Shown: positions 51,474 through 59,103 of the stretch, in pieces
How positions within the stretch are numbered: the first letter of the stretch is position 1
How the letters are laid out: each line of letters begins with the position of its first letter
DNA from: Phycisphaerales bacterium UBA5793
Lineage (GTDB): Bacteria; Planctomycetota; Phycisphaerae; Phycisphaerales; UBA5793
Reading direction: 5' to 3'
Assembly: GCA_002418285.1 (NCBI GenBank)
Contig: DIDT01000035.1
Coordinates: forward strand, 59,850-123,849
Length of the DNA: 64,000 bases
Position numbers and translations under genes: made by a program
Notes under the pieces: generated by a model
What the model was told of the DNA's origin: nothing
Databases searched by the model: none
The model's input: only the letters and a program-made list of their open reading frames with translations

Positions 51474-53099
51474 TCAGCGAGCGTCGTAGACCAACTTCCC
51501 ATCCATCACCACCGCCACGGGGCGCGAAGTGGATTCAAACGGCTCGCCGTTCCACACGACGAGATCGCCGCGCTTGCCAACCTCGATCGAGCCGACTTCG
51601 CCGTCCACGCCAAGCATCTTCGCCGGCGTCAGCGTTACGGCCTTGAGTGCGTCATCGAACGACACTCCCGCACGCATGGCGTACATCGCCTGTCGCGCCA
51701 GGCCGTCCTCTTCTCGAAGATCCATCGCCGTGATCGCCGTTTCGATCCCGGCGTCGAAAAGTTGCTTGACCGTCGAGAGACGCGACTCGCGCGTCTCTTC
51801 CGAATATGCCCGCACACCATTCGGATCGATGTAGATCGGGCCGAAGATCACCGGGACGTGGTGTTCGGCAATGACCGGCATGCACTTGTACGCCTCCGTC
51901 GCCTCCACGAGCGTGAACTTCAACCCAAACTCATTGGAGAGCCGGAACGCCGTCTCGATATCCCGCTGCAGACGCGCCTTGATGCGCAGCGGAACCTGAC
52001 CCGAGCGAATGGCGCTGAGGCTTTCGAACGCCTCGGTCGGCGGCTGATCGGCGCCCGTCACCGGCTGGCCCGCCTGGGCTTTCTCCGCATCGTAAAACGC
52101 TTTGCGGAACACCCATGCGACACCCATCCGAGAATTCGGCCGACGCGTGCGACTCGTCACATACGTCCCAAACGGCGTCTGGTTTCCACCGCCGAAGCGG
52201 AAGGAATCCGAACCGAACGACGCCAATACGTCGCTCGAATCACTCATCACCCGGCTTTTCATCGGCCCGGCCGTTCGCACCACCGCGCCGCGAGGCCCGA
52301 TCACCGCGGCCGAATCCGGAGCAGCGAACACCGTCGTCACCCCGCCCCGCACCAGCCGGTCAAAGTCCGGCGAGCGGAAGTTGATCGAGTCAATCACGTA
52401 TGTCTGCGGCACCACCTCCGACGACGACTCCACCAGCGAATTGCGCGGTGCGAGTCCCGAGGCATAGCGCAGTTGATCAGCGCCCGACATGATGACCTGG
52501 CCACACGTCGGACACACGTTCCCCTCACCCAGCGCCTCGTGCGACGCGCTGTTCGGGCACTCGCTGCCGTCGCAGCAGGAAACCCCGTCTTCGAGGCTTT
52601 CCGGCTCAGTCCACGTCATCTCCGGTGCAGCAAGCGCATCGGTCCCGATGGTCTCACCATCGTGATGATCATGACCCTGCGCGGCCCATTGCGCCAGCAC
52701 TGCGGCACTCGGCAATGTCAGCGGTTCGCGCGGCCGACCGCCACGCGCCTCGGCAGAGATTCGATCCGTCGGCTCGAGCAGCGCATGGGCGTCAATCAGA
52801 CCGGGCGTGACGGAGCCGCCTTCGAGTTCAATCACCTTCGCGCCGCTGGGCACCGAGAGGTCCATGCCCCCCAAGGCCACGATACGACCGTCGCGGATCA
52901 CCACCGTGCCCTTGGCGATGTCAGCCCCGCCATCAAAGCGGCCGTGAATCGACACACCACGAATCACCACCACCTCGTCCGCCGCGCGGGCGCTCACACC
53001 CGTGAGCCCAATACAGACTGCCGCCATCGCAACAGCACCGCGAAGGAGTCGAGAGGCTCGCATTGAAAGGCGATTGAATTTGACGCGCGGTGAAGTCAT
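51474..53099 (-). CDS. Exported amidohydrolase-fold protein AH3 with cysteine-rich insert
   Basis: A 541-residue protein. GGAAAGGA lies 8 bp before the ATG at 53099, and the signal peptide follows an N-terminal basic stretch (cleavage near VSARA). The HxH position reads PGLIDAHALLEP: the first His is present, the second is Leu. Inserted at about residues 140-200 are a His-rich piece (GHDHHDGE) and a six-cysteine segment (CCDGSEC ... CPTCGQ) resembling a zinc ribbon. The fold ends with VGSIEVGKRGDLVVWNGEP. The insert could bind a metal that the barrel has partly lost. Confidence 0.85.
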   Translation of the reverse strand: MTSPRVKFNRLSMRASRLLRGAVAMAAVCIGLTGVSARAADEVVVIRGVSIHGRFDGGADIAKGTVVIRDGRIVALGGMDLSVPSGAKVIELEGGSVTPGLIDAHALLEPTDRISAEARGGRPREPLTLPSAAVLAQWAAQGHDHHDGETIGTDALAAPEMTWTEPESLEDGVSCCDGSECPNSASHEALGEGNVCPTCGQVIMSGADQLRYASGLAPRNSLVESSSEVVPQTYVIDSINFRSPDFDRLVRGGVTTVFAAPDSAAVIGPRGAVVRTAGPMKSRVMSDSSDVLASFGSDSFRFGGGNQTPFGTYVTSRTRRPNSRMGVAWVFRKAFYDAEKAQAGQPVTGADQPPTEAFESLSAIRSGQVPLRIKARLQRDIETAFRLSNEFGLKFTLVEATEAYKCMPVIAEHHVPVIFGPIYIDPNGVRAYSEETRESRLSTVKQLFDAGIETAITAMDLREEDGLARQAMYAMRAGVSFDDALKAVTLTPAKMLGVDGEVGSIEVGKRGDLVVWNGEPFESTSRPVAVVMDGKLVYDAR

Positions 53100-53149
53100 A
53101 ACCGCATCCTTTCCGTCCGGCAACTGGTGTCGCCGGGCCGCTGGGCACA

Positions 53150-54331
53150 TCACCACGCCTTCCATGCATCGTCATCATCTGATGCGGATGCAGGCTCGGC
53201 TTTGTGCACTCGTTCCCCGCCGACCCACACTTCCAGCACTCGCGCATCGAGTCGAAGTGGATCCTGCGAGAACACCACAATGTCAGCATCGGAACCCGGC
53301 GTGAGGGCGCCGATGCGGTTTCCAAGTCCGGCCACCGCCGCAGCATTGATCGTCAGGCCGCGTCGCGCCGCTGCCGGGTCCAGTCCGTAACGGACAGCCA
53401 GCGCGGCCGTCAGGCGCAGCGCATCCGCCTCGAGATAGGGCAGACCGCCGGAGAACGCCACCTCGCACCCGGCTTTGCCCAGGCTCGCAGGTCCCGCAAG
53501 CAGTCGGACATCCGATGCGAAAGTGTACGGTCCAACCACGACCACGCCGCCGTTTTCTCCAAGTTCGGAGGCAGTTTCCACCAGATCTGCGGTATGCCGG
53601 ACAATCGGCGTCAAGCCGTATTGACCGAATAACTGCATCGCCGAATCGACATCTTCATCCGATGCCGCATCAACGATCACGTCGAGCTCCCCACGGGCCA
53701 CGCGAGCCAGCCGCGACGAGCCTCCCTCGGCCTTGCCATTTCGCAGCGCATCTCGCAGTTCCTGCAGTACACCGGCCCGCGAGCTTGGCCCAAGTTCGTC
53801 ATCCCAGGAGGCTGGACCAAGCGTGACTGTGAGCGGCCCGTCGCCGCGGAGCACTCGATCCACGCCCTGCGGCGCAAACGTGCGAATCGTCGCACATGCA
53901 CCCGAAACGATCCCCGTACTTGCCGGGGCGATCATCGCCGACGTCACTCCCGCACGACCCGCGTCGAGCAGCGTCGACGAATACGCATCGAGCGCATCAA
54001 CCACTGACACATCCGGTTCGATCGACGTCTTTCGCTCGGCGTTGTTGCCCACGACCCCCAGCGTCGAGGCCACATCAATCAGTCCCGGACTGATCACGCC
54101 CGATTCAAACCGATACGTCTTGTCAGCTTTCACCTCGGCCGGACCCTGCAACACCCGCTCAATGCGCCCGTCTGCAATGACAACCGTGACGTCTTTCATG
54201 AGCGAGCCATCAGGCCCAACGCCCCACGGCGCGCTGATCGCAATGCGATTCTGTGCCGCAGCCGGGCCGGCGCCGATGCCAAGTGCCAGCGCTCCGCCGC
54301 AGGCGAGCATGGTCCGTCGCGTCCAATTCAC
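53150..54331 (-). CDS. Exported amidohydrolase-fold protein AH2 with Tat-like signal
   Basis: The most compact member, 393 residues. The N-terminus MNWTRRTMLACGGALALG has a twin arginine before the hydrophobic core and could use the Tat route, unlike its neighbours. The HxH position reads SPGLIDVASTLGVVG, with no histidine. The C-terminal IGALTPGSDADIVVFSQDP is typical of the superfamily. GTG at 54331 overlaps the AH1 stop (GTGA) and has GGAGG 6 bp upstream. A 50-bp gap separates it from AH3. Confidence 0.85.
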   Translation of the reverse strand: MNWTRRTMLACGGALALGIGAGPAAAQNRIAISAPWGVGPDGSLMKDVTVVIADGRIERVLQGPAEVKADKTYRFESGVISPGLIDVASTLGVVGNNAERKTSIEPDVSVVDALDAYSSTLLDAGRAGVTSAMIAPASTGIVSGACATIRTFAPQGVDRVLRGDGPLTVTLGPASWDDELGPSSRAGVLQELRDALRNGKAEGGSSRLARVARGELDVIVDAASDEDVDSAMQLFGQYGLTPIVRHTADLVETASELGENGGVVVVGPYTFASDVRLLAGPASLGKAGCEVAFSGGLPYLEADALRLTAALAVRYGLDPAAARRGLTINAAAVAGLGNRIGALTPGSDADIVVFSQDPLRLDARVLEVWVGGERVHKAEPASASDDDDAWKAW

Positions 54332-55815
54332 TGCTCGCCTCCCTCGGAACCTCCGGCCGAGCCGGACTCGCGATACACCAGTTTCCCATCCACATACACG
54401 CGCTCCACGCGCGTGCCCGCCGCAAGCGGATCGCCCGACCAGACTACGACATCCGCCGCCCGACGCGGAGCCAGTCGACCGAAACGATCGCCCACTCCCA
54501 GGAATTCCGCGGCGTCACGCGTCACCATGCGCAACGGGTCGACATCACTCACATTTGCCGCAACGAGTTGGGCGTTGAGCAGCACAAAACGACCGCTCGG
54601 TCCATCGCTCACGCCCGAGCCGACTACCCACTTCACTCCCGCATCGGCTAGCACCGCAGCGCTGCGATCGAGTTGCCGCCGGTACTGATCGTTGCGATGC
54701 AGTCCAGATCCCATGAACGAACCAAGCACGATGGGAATCTTCGCCTCCGCAAGTTGGTCCGCAACAAGGTACGCTTCGCTACCGCCCTCAATGACCGCAT
54801 CGAGGTTGAATTCCTTGGCAAAGTCGATCGCGTTGAGGATGTCGCTGCTGCGATCCGCGAGAATCCGTACTCTCATCTCTCGATCAATCGCCTTGAGCAC
54901 CACATCCGCACTGGGATCAGGCGATGGCTTCTTGGGCTTGGTGATTTCGTCCTTCTTCTCGTCCTTCTTGTCGCCCTCGCCGGGTTTGCCGCCCTCTTTC
55001 TTGTCCTCGGCTGGTGCGGGTTTGCCGTTGCCGCCCTCCTTGGACTTGGCCTCCTCCTTGGCTTCCTTTTCCGCCCGCTCCTTGATCTTCTGCTCGTACT
55101 CCTTGAGGTCATCCTCGTAGGTCTCGAGCGATTCGCGATAGGTCTTGGCGTCCTTGAACTGGCGGCGGAGCGATTCGAGCGTCGAGAGTCGGCGCAGCGC
55201 CGCATCTCCCGAGCCGAGATCGATGCAAAGCGCCGCTTCGTCCTTGACCGCCTCGCCTGCCCAGCCTCCACCTTCGCCCGGCGCGAGGCGAACCACCGCG
55301 CCGATGCCGACGATGCCGCTCGACCCCGTCGCCGGGAGGTACATCATCGTGACGCCGTTGCGAAAAGCCTCGCGGAACGAGTCAGTGTCATATCGATCAA
55401 ACGCATCAAACGCGCGGTTGACCGCGCTGCCGCTCCGAGTCGTCGTCATCCCCAGCGCGCTGTAGACGTCGATCAGGCCCGAGGTGACATAGCCACCCTT
55501 ACAGTCGATGCGCGTCGCCCGGCCCTGGACCTCAATCGCCGGCCCGACATGCTCGATAACCCCGCCGCGAATGACCACCATCGCATCGTCGATGGTGCCG
55601 CCGTCCGTCTTGAGCAGCGTCGCGTGCTCGAGCACCGTCGCCCGTTGCTGCAGTCCAAAATTCGGCTGTCCCCATGCCTGCGTCCCGGCCGCTGCGACGA
55701 ACGCAACTGCGAGCACTGCTGCTCCTGACAGCCCGCGCGACCGGCCGGTGCAACGAACCTCGCCGGGCGGAGCAGTGGTCTCGCCGGCATCCACACGATC
55801 AAACGTGGCGATCAT
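54328..55815 (-). CDS. Exported amidohydrolase-fold protein AH1 with Lys/Glu linker, first gene of the cluster
   Basis: A 495-residue protein with a long basic N-region and a signal peptide core at about residues 27-45. The HxH position reads TSGLIDVYSALGMTT, without histidines. Residues about 218-308 are a Lys/Glu/Gly/Pro linker (for example KIKERAEKEAKEEAKSKEGG) inside the barrel. The C-terminus FGRLAPRRAADVVVWSGDP is superfamily-like. ATG at 55815 has AAGGAA upstream. It is promoter-proximal: a candidate promoter lies 80 bp upstream, and the preceding M56 operon appears to end in a terminator at 55992-56030. Confidence 0.85.
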   Translation of the reverse strand: MIATFDRVDAGETTAPPGEVRCTGRSRGLSGAAVLAVAFVAAAGTQAWGQPNFGLQQRATVLEHATLLKTDGGTIDDAMVVIRGGVIEHVGPAIEVQGRATRIDCKGGYVTSGLIDVYSALGMTTTRSGSAVNRAFDAFDRYDTDSFREAFRNGVTMMYLPATGSSGIVGIGAVVRLAPGEGGGWAGEAVKDEAALCIDLGSGDAALRRLSTLESLRRQFKDAKTYRESLETYEDDLKEYEQKIKERAEKEAKEEAKSKEGGNGKPAPAEDKKEGGKPGEGDKKDEKKDEITKPKKPSPDPSADVVLKAIDREMRVRILADRSSDILNAIDFAKEFNLDAVIEGGSEAYLVADQLAEAKIPIVLGSFMGSGLHRNDQYRRQLDRSAAVLADAGVKWVVGSGVSDGPSGRFVLLNAQLVAANVSDVDPLRMVTRDAAEFLGVGDRFGRLAPRRAADVVVWSGDPLAAGTRVERVYVDGKLVYRESGSAGGSEGGEQ

Positions 55816-55896
55816 CCGCGTTCCTTTTTCACCGCTTCGACTCAGCGGCCCAGGCCAGTTGATGTTCAGCGCAACACCCCGTCGGCGCAGCGTTTC

Positions 55897-55925
55897 AGCA
55901 TAGCCGATCAGTCGTTGTAGCACAA
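55897..55925 (-). promoter_or_regulatory. Candidate promoter of the amidohydrolase/M28 cluster
   Basis: On the minus strand TTGTGC (55925-55920) and TATGCT (55902-55897) are 17 bp apart, with 3 and 4 matches to consensus. It is the best pair in the 240 bp between the M56 gene end and AH1. The spacing is ideal, the -35 weak. Confidence 0.33.
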
Positions 55926-55991
55926 ACACCCGCCCGGGTTGCACGATCGCTTTTCTCGCCGCCCGAACTCCGGATGGAACCCACCCAAAAC

Positions 55992-56030
55992 GCAGGCAAG
56001 CCGGGTCGAAGGGAAGACCCGATCGCCTGC
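55992..56030 (-). terminator. Terminator of the BlaI-M56 operon
   Basis: GCAGGC (55992-55997) pairs with GCCTGC (56025-56030), and inside it CGGGTC (56002-56007) pairs with GACCCG (56016-56021). On the minus strand the stem is followed by GTTTTGGG, a short U run. It lies 25 bp after the M56 gene stop. Confidence 0.5.
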
Positions 56031-56055
56031 AGAAAGAGGTCTATGATTCCGGACG

Positions 56056-58383
56056 CTATTGGCCGGGTGTCGCGGGCTCAGCGGCTGTCTCCCGGTCCAT
56101 CTGGATGATCAGCCGCGGACAGATCAGGATGTACAGTGGCTGCGACGGCACGTCTGCTCTCCCGCGGACGACAATCGGCGTTCCCTCCGCGCCCCGAAGG
56201 TCCAGCGTCGTCGCGGCGCCAAGCAGCGCAAGTGGCGCACTCTTCAATTGAATCAGTGCCGCTCCGCCGTCGGGCACCGTGATCATGAGATTCGCCTCCG
56301 ATCGCTGCTCCACCGGGCGAGGACCGCTCAGGTCGAGGTGGCTCACGCTCGGATGCACCTGGAGAACGACGCTCTTGCGATCGTCCGAAACGACCGCCCG
56401 GATCTCGACACTCACTCCCTCATCCACCTTGATGTTGATCTTCTCTCCCGAGCCGTCGGCATTGGGAACCGCCACTTCGGTTGAACTCGCGATCGACAGC
56501 GTCGCCCTCTGCCCGTTCATCGTCAGCACGCGTGGCGAAGCCATAAGGGACACCTCACCCTTCCGGCTCGTCGCGTCGTTGATCAGTTCGATCTCCCTCG
56601 CTGTCAGCGTCACCACCCCGACTCGCTCTGGCTCCCCTTCCGCCGGAAGATCGATCCTCACGTCACCCTGGCCAATCAGTTTCGTGAGTCCCGTTATGAA
56701 CCTTGTCTCCACCTCGATCATCAGTTGACCGGATGAACGAAGGTCCGCCAGCAGGGCGGCGATGCGCTGATGCGCCTTCGGACTGGCCGTGATCACCAGC
56801 GAACTCATCCGCGGGTCAACGCCGACTCTCGAAACACCTCCCGCGCCAGCCGCCGTCTTCACCTGCTCCACCAGAAGCGATGAGATCTCAGCAGCGGCCA
56901 ACTCATGCGGATCGCCGGCCCCGGCCTTCCCTTGCTCCGGCGTCAGTTGAGGCAGCGTCAGAACCTGGCCGAACTTGAGCGTATCGGTATCGCTCAGTCC
57001 GTTGCGCTCCGCGATCAGCGGTGCCGCATCCGGGTCGCCGAGCAATCGCGAAGCAATCAAGGCCAGGCTGTCACCTTCACCCACGATGTACCGGGATTCG
57101 GCAGCCAGCAGCGAGGTGAGAAGCGGAGAACGGAGCGTCGGCTCTCGGCTCGCCAACGACGCCTCAATGAGGTCGCGAATGTCATAGACCACGGTGACCG
57201 AGTCAGTCGGTTCCCGTGGATCCTGCACCAGTTCAAGAGCCGGGGCTACCTCCGCGCCGCCGGAAACCGCCTTCCGAAGCGCAGGCGCCTGGGCCGTCTC
57301 ATCCGCCGGGGGCGTATTCACGCGGGCATCCGTCAGCGTCGCGCCCGCCAGGGCCGCGAAGATGACCATCGTGGCGATCGAGCCGCGCCGTCGATTCGAA
57401 GTGGTCGTGGAGATCATCTGAATCCTCCTGGAAAGAAGAGAGCGCCGGCCAAAGAATCCCACCGCCAGCGCCGGACAGGGTTCGCCGACAAGACGTTCGA
57501 ATAAGTCAACCAGTGCCCGGCCGTACGCCCGCCGTTGCGACGGGCCAAGGACGCCGAGCACCATTTCGTCACAGATGAGTTCCCGCTCTTGCCGACATCG
57601 CGACACGGCGTAATGAACGAGCGGATTGAACCAATGCACGACCGCAACCACAGTCAGCAGCCAGTTGATCAGCACATCGCGCCGCTTCACATGCGCCAGC
57701 TCATGAAGCAGCACAAACCGCAGCGTGTCAGAATCAGATCCAAGCATGTCGCGCGGCAGGAGTACCATCGGGCACCTGGCGCCAAAGAGTGCCGGGGAAC
57801 CGATATCCGCGCTGCTGCGCACTTCGATGGCGCCGCGCACACCCAATTCACGGCGCGACCGCTCGACCAGTTCGAGAACCGCGGGATCATCCACCCGCTC
57901 GCTGCCGGTGAGAATCCGCAGTCGAAACCGCCGGTGCGACAGGAGCACGGCGCCGGCGAGCAACGCTGCGCCCGACAACCATGCGAAAACTGAGATACTC
58001 CGCCAATGTGTGGCGAACCAGCCAACCTCCCCCGACGGCGCCCCAACCACCCCTTCCGCTTCAGAAGCAATCGGCCCGAAATCTACGGAGACGCGCAGTC
58101 CGCCATCGCTCGATGGCCGGCGCACCGCGAGATTCGCTTCACGCCCTGGCGTGACCGGCCACAGGTTGAACACGCTCACCGGACTCGCTGGCACAGCGGG
58201 CAGACATAACCGCACCACGACCAGCAGCCAGAGCGCGTGCCGCCACGTCGGCGCGATCTTCCGACCACCGCACCACAATACCAGCACGATCAAACCAGTC
58301 AGCACACCCGCCTGCCAGTTCGCTCGCCAGAGCCAAGAGCCAAGATCGCCGATCGTCGCAAGAGCAAACGTCGCATCGTTCAT
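56056..58383 (-). CDS. M56 (BlaR1/MecR1) metallopeptidase fused to LysM and secretin-like domains
   Basis: A 775-residue membrane protein. Residues 1-325 form the M56 peptidase: hydrophobic segments near 23-38, 48-63, 130-150 and 240-260, and zinc motif HELAH at 227-231. A hydrophobic segment at 334-351 follows. BlaR1 proteins then have a beta-lactam sensor; here there is instead a LysM domain (431-478, YIVGEGDSLALIASRLLG), a NolW-like segment (495-551, with SSLVITASPKAHQRIAALLADL) and a secretin-like domain (555-760) with ASPRVLTMNGQRATLSI and the terminal LYILICPRLI. Its start overlaps the BlaI-type gene stop (ATGA). LysM suggests a peptidoglycan signal. The combination is not one I know. 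Confidence 0.88.
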   Translation of the reverse strand: MNDATFALATIGDLGSWLWRANWQAGVLTGLIVLVLWCGGRKIAPTWRHALWLLVVVRLCLPAVPASPVSVFNLWPVTPGREANLAVRRPSSDGGLRVSVDFGPIASEAEGVVGAPSGEVGWFATHWRSISVFAWLSGAALLAGAVLLSHRRFRLRILTGSERVDDPAVLELVERSRRELGVRGAIEVRSSADIGSPALFGARCPMVLLPRDMLGSDSDTLRFVLLHELAHVKRRDVLINWLLTVVAVVHWFNPLVHYAVSRCRQERELICDEMVLGVLGPSQRRAYGRALVDLFERLVGEPCPALAVGFFGRRSLLSRRIQMISTTTSNRRRGSIATMVIFAALAGATLTDARVNTPPADETAQAPALRKAVSGGAEVAPALELVQDPREPTDSVTVVYDIRDLIEASLASREPTLRSPLLTSLLAAESRYIVGEGDSLALIASRLLGDPDAAPLIAERNGLSDTDTLKFGQVLTLPQLTPEQGKAGAGDPHELAAAEISSLLVEQVKTAAGAGGVSRVGVDPRMSSLVITASPKAHQRIAALLADLRSSGQLMIEVETRFITGLTKLIGQGDVRIDLPAEGEPERVGVVTLTAREIELINDATSRKGEVSLMASPRVLTMNGQRATLSIASSTEVAVPNADGSGEKINIKVDEGVSVEIRAVVSDDRKSVVLQVHPSVSHLDLSGPRPVEQRSEANLMITVPDGGAALIQLKSAPLALLGAATTLDLRGAEGTPIVVRGRADVPSQPLYILICPRLIIQMDRETAAEPATPGQ

Positions 58384-58757
58384 GACGACCGCCTTTCGTC
58401 CAGCAGGCGACGCAGTTCATCAATCTCGCCAGGCTTGAGACGTTCGTTGGTGACGAGATGAATCAGCGCCGGCAGAGCCGCACCGCCAAACACCTGCTCG
58501 AGAAACGACCGGCTCGCGTGACGAATGCACTGCTCGCGCCGCACCGCAGGCGAGTAGAGATACTTGTTGCCCTGCGTCTGATACTTCAATGCCCCCTTGC
58601 CCACCAACCGGTTGAGCAGCGTCTTGGTCGTCCGCGGGCTCCAGTCCTTCTCGCCCTCCAGCGCCTCAACCACTTCGGCCGCACTCAGCGGCGAGCGATC
58701 CCACAGAACCTGCATCACGGCCCATTCGGAAACTGAAATGCTCGGAGCAGAAGCCAT
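58380..58757 (-). CDS. BlaI/MecI/CopY-family transcriptional repressor
   Basis: A 125-residue winged-helix repressor: helix-turn-helix ISVSEWAVMQVLWDRSPLSA and WSPRTTKTLLNRLVGKGAL, with the wing YQTQGNKYLYSPAV, then a dimerisation helix containing LIHLVTNERLKPGEIDELRRLL. In this family the cognate M56 peptidase triggers cleavage of the repressor near its C-terminal half, releasing transcription. The ATG at 58757 was preferred to the adjacent GTG because GAGGG is better spaced from it. It is the first gene of the operon and is likely autoregulated through the dyads at 58780-58809. Confidence 0.93.
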   Translation of the reverse strand: MASAPSISVSEWAVMQVLWDRSPLSAAEVVEALEGEKDWSPRTTKTLLNRLVGKGALKYQTQGNKYLYSPAVRREQCIRHASRSFLEQVFGGAALPALIHLVTNERLKPGEIDELRRLLDERRSS

Positions 58758-58779
58758 CACACCCTCGCTGTCAGAAACG

Positions 58780-58818
58780 ATTACATACGTAGTCTACTAC
58801 ATCTGTAATCGGAGTCAA
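58780..58818 (-). promoter_or_regulatory. BlaI-type operator pair overlapping the repressor promoter
   Basis: Two copies of ATTACANNYGTAGT lie in opposite orientation: 58780-58793 on the plus strand and 58809-58796 on the minus strand, centres 16 bp apart. Each is an imperfect dyad like the BlaI/MecI box TACANNTGTA. A promoter (TTGACT 58818-58813, 16-bp spacer, TAGACT 58796-58791, minus strand) is overlapped by both, so a bound repressor would block it. The remainder of the 346-bp gap to the CTERM genes holds a possible plus-strand -10 box TACAAT at 58992-58997 and nothing else I can support. Confidence 0.65.
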
Positions 58819-59103
58819 GGACTTGAGTCAGCATCTGGAAAAGAATCTCCTCGCTCTCTTCGACAAACGGCCCGACGCTCACCGGAACCCATTGGATTGC
58901 AACGCGATGCACACTCGGAACATCGTGCCCGCCAATTCGAGATTCCGATCTGCCTATGGGAAATAACTCACCGGACGATCATCGTTGTTTGTACAATGGG
59001 ATCGAAGCCACGTACTGACGGCGAGGTTTGCGCCGGGGAGTACGCTGGCCTTGGAACCGAAACCCAGACTGCACTGTCGCAGTTTGTTTGAAGGAAGCCG
59101 GTC

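Noticed and set aside
49864..53066. Long plus-strand frames of 484 and 593 codons
   Set aside because: Antisense to the AH3 and AH4 genes. Arg/His-rich shadow translations with no start signal.
41362..55815. Genomic island or phage origin of the amidohydrolase cluster
   Set aside because: No integrase, tRNA junction, direct repeats or shift in base composition was seen; codon use looks like that of its neighbours.
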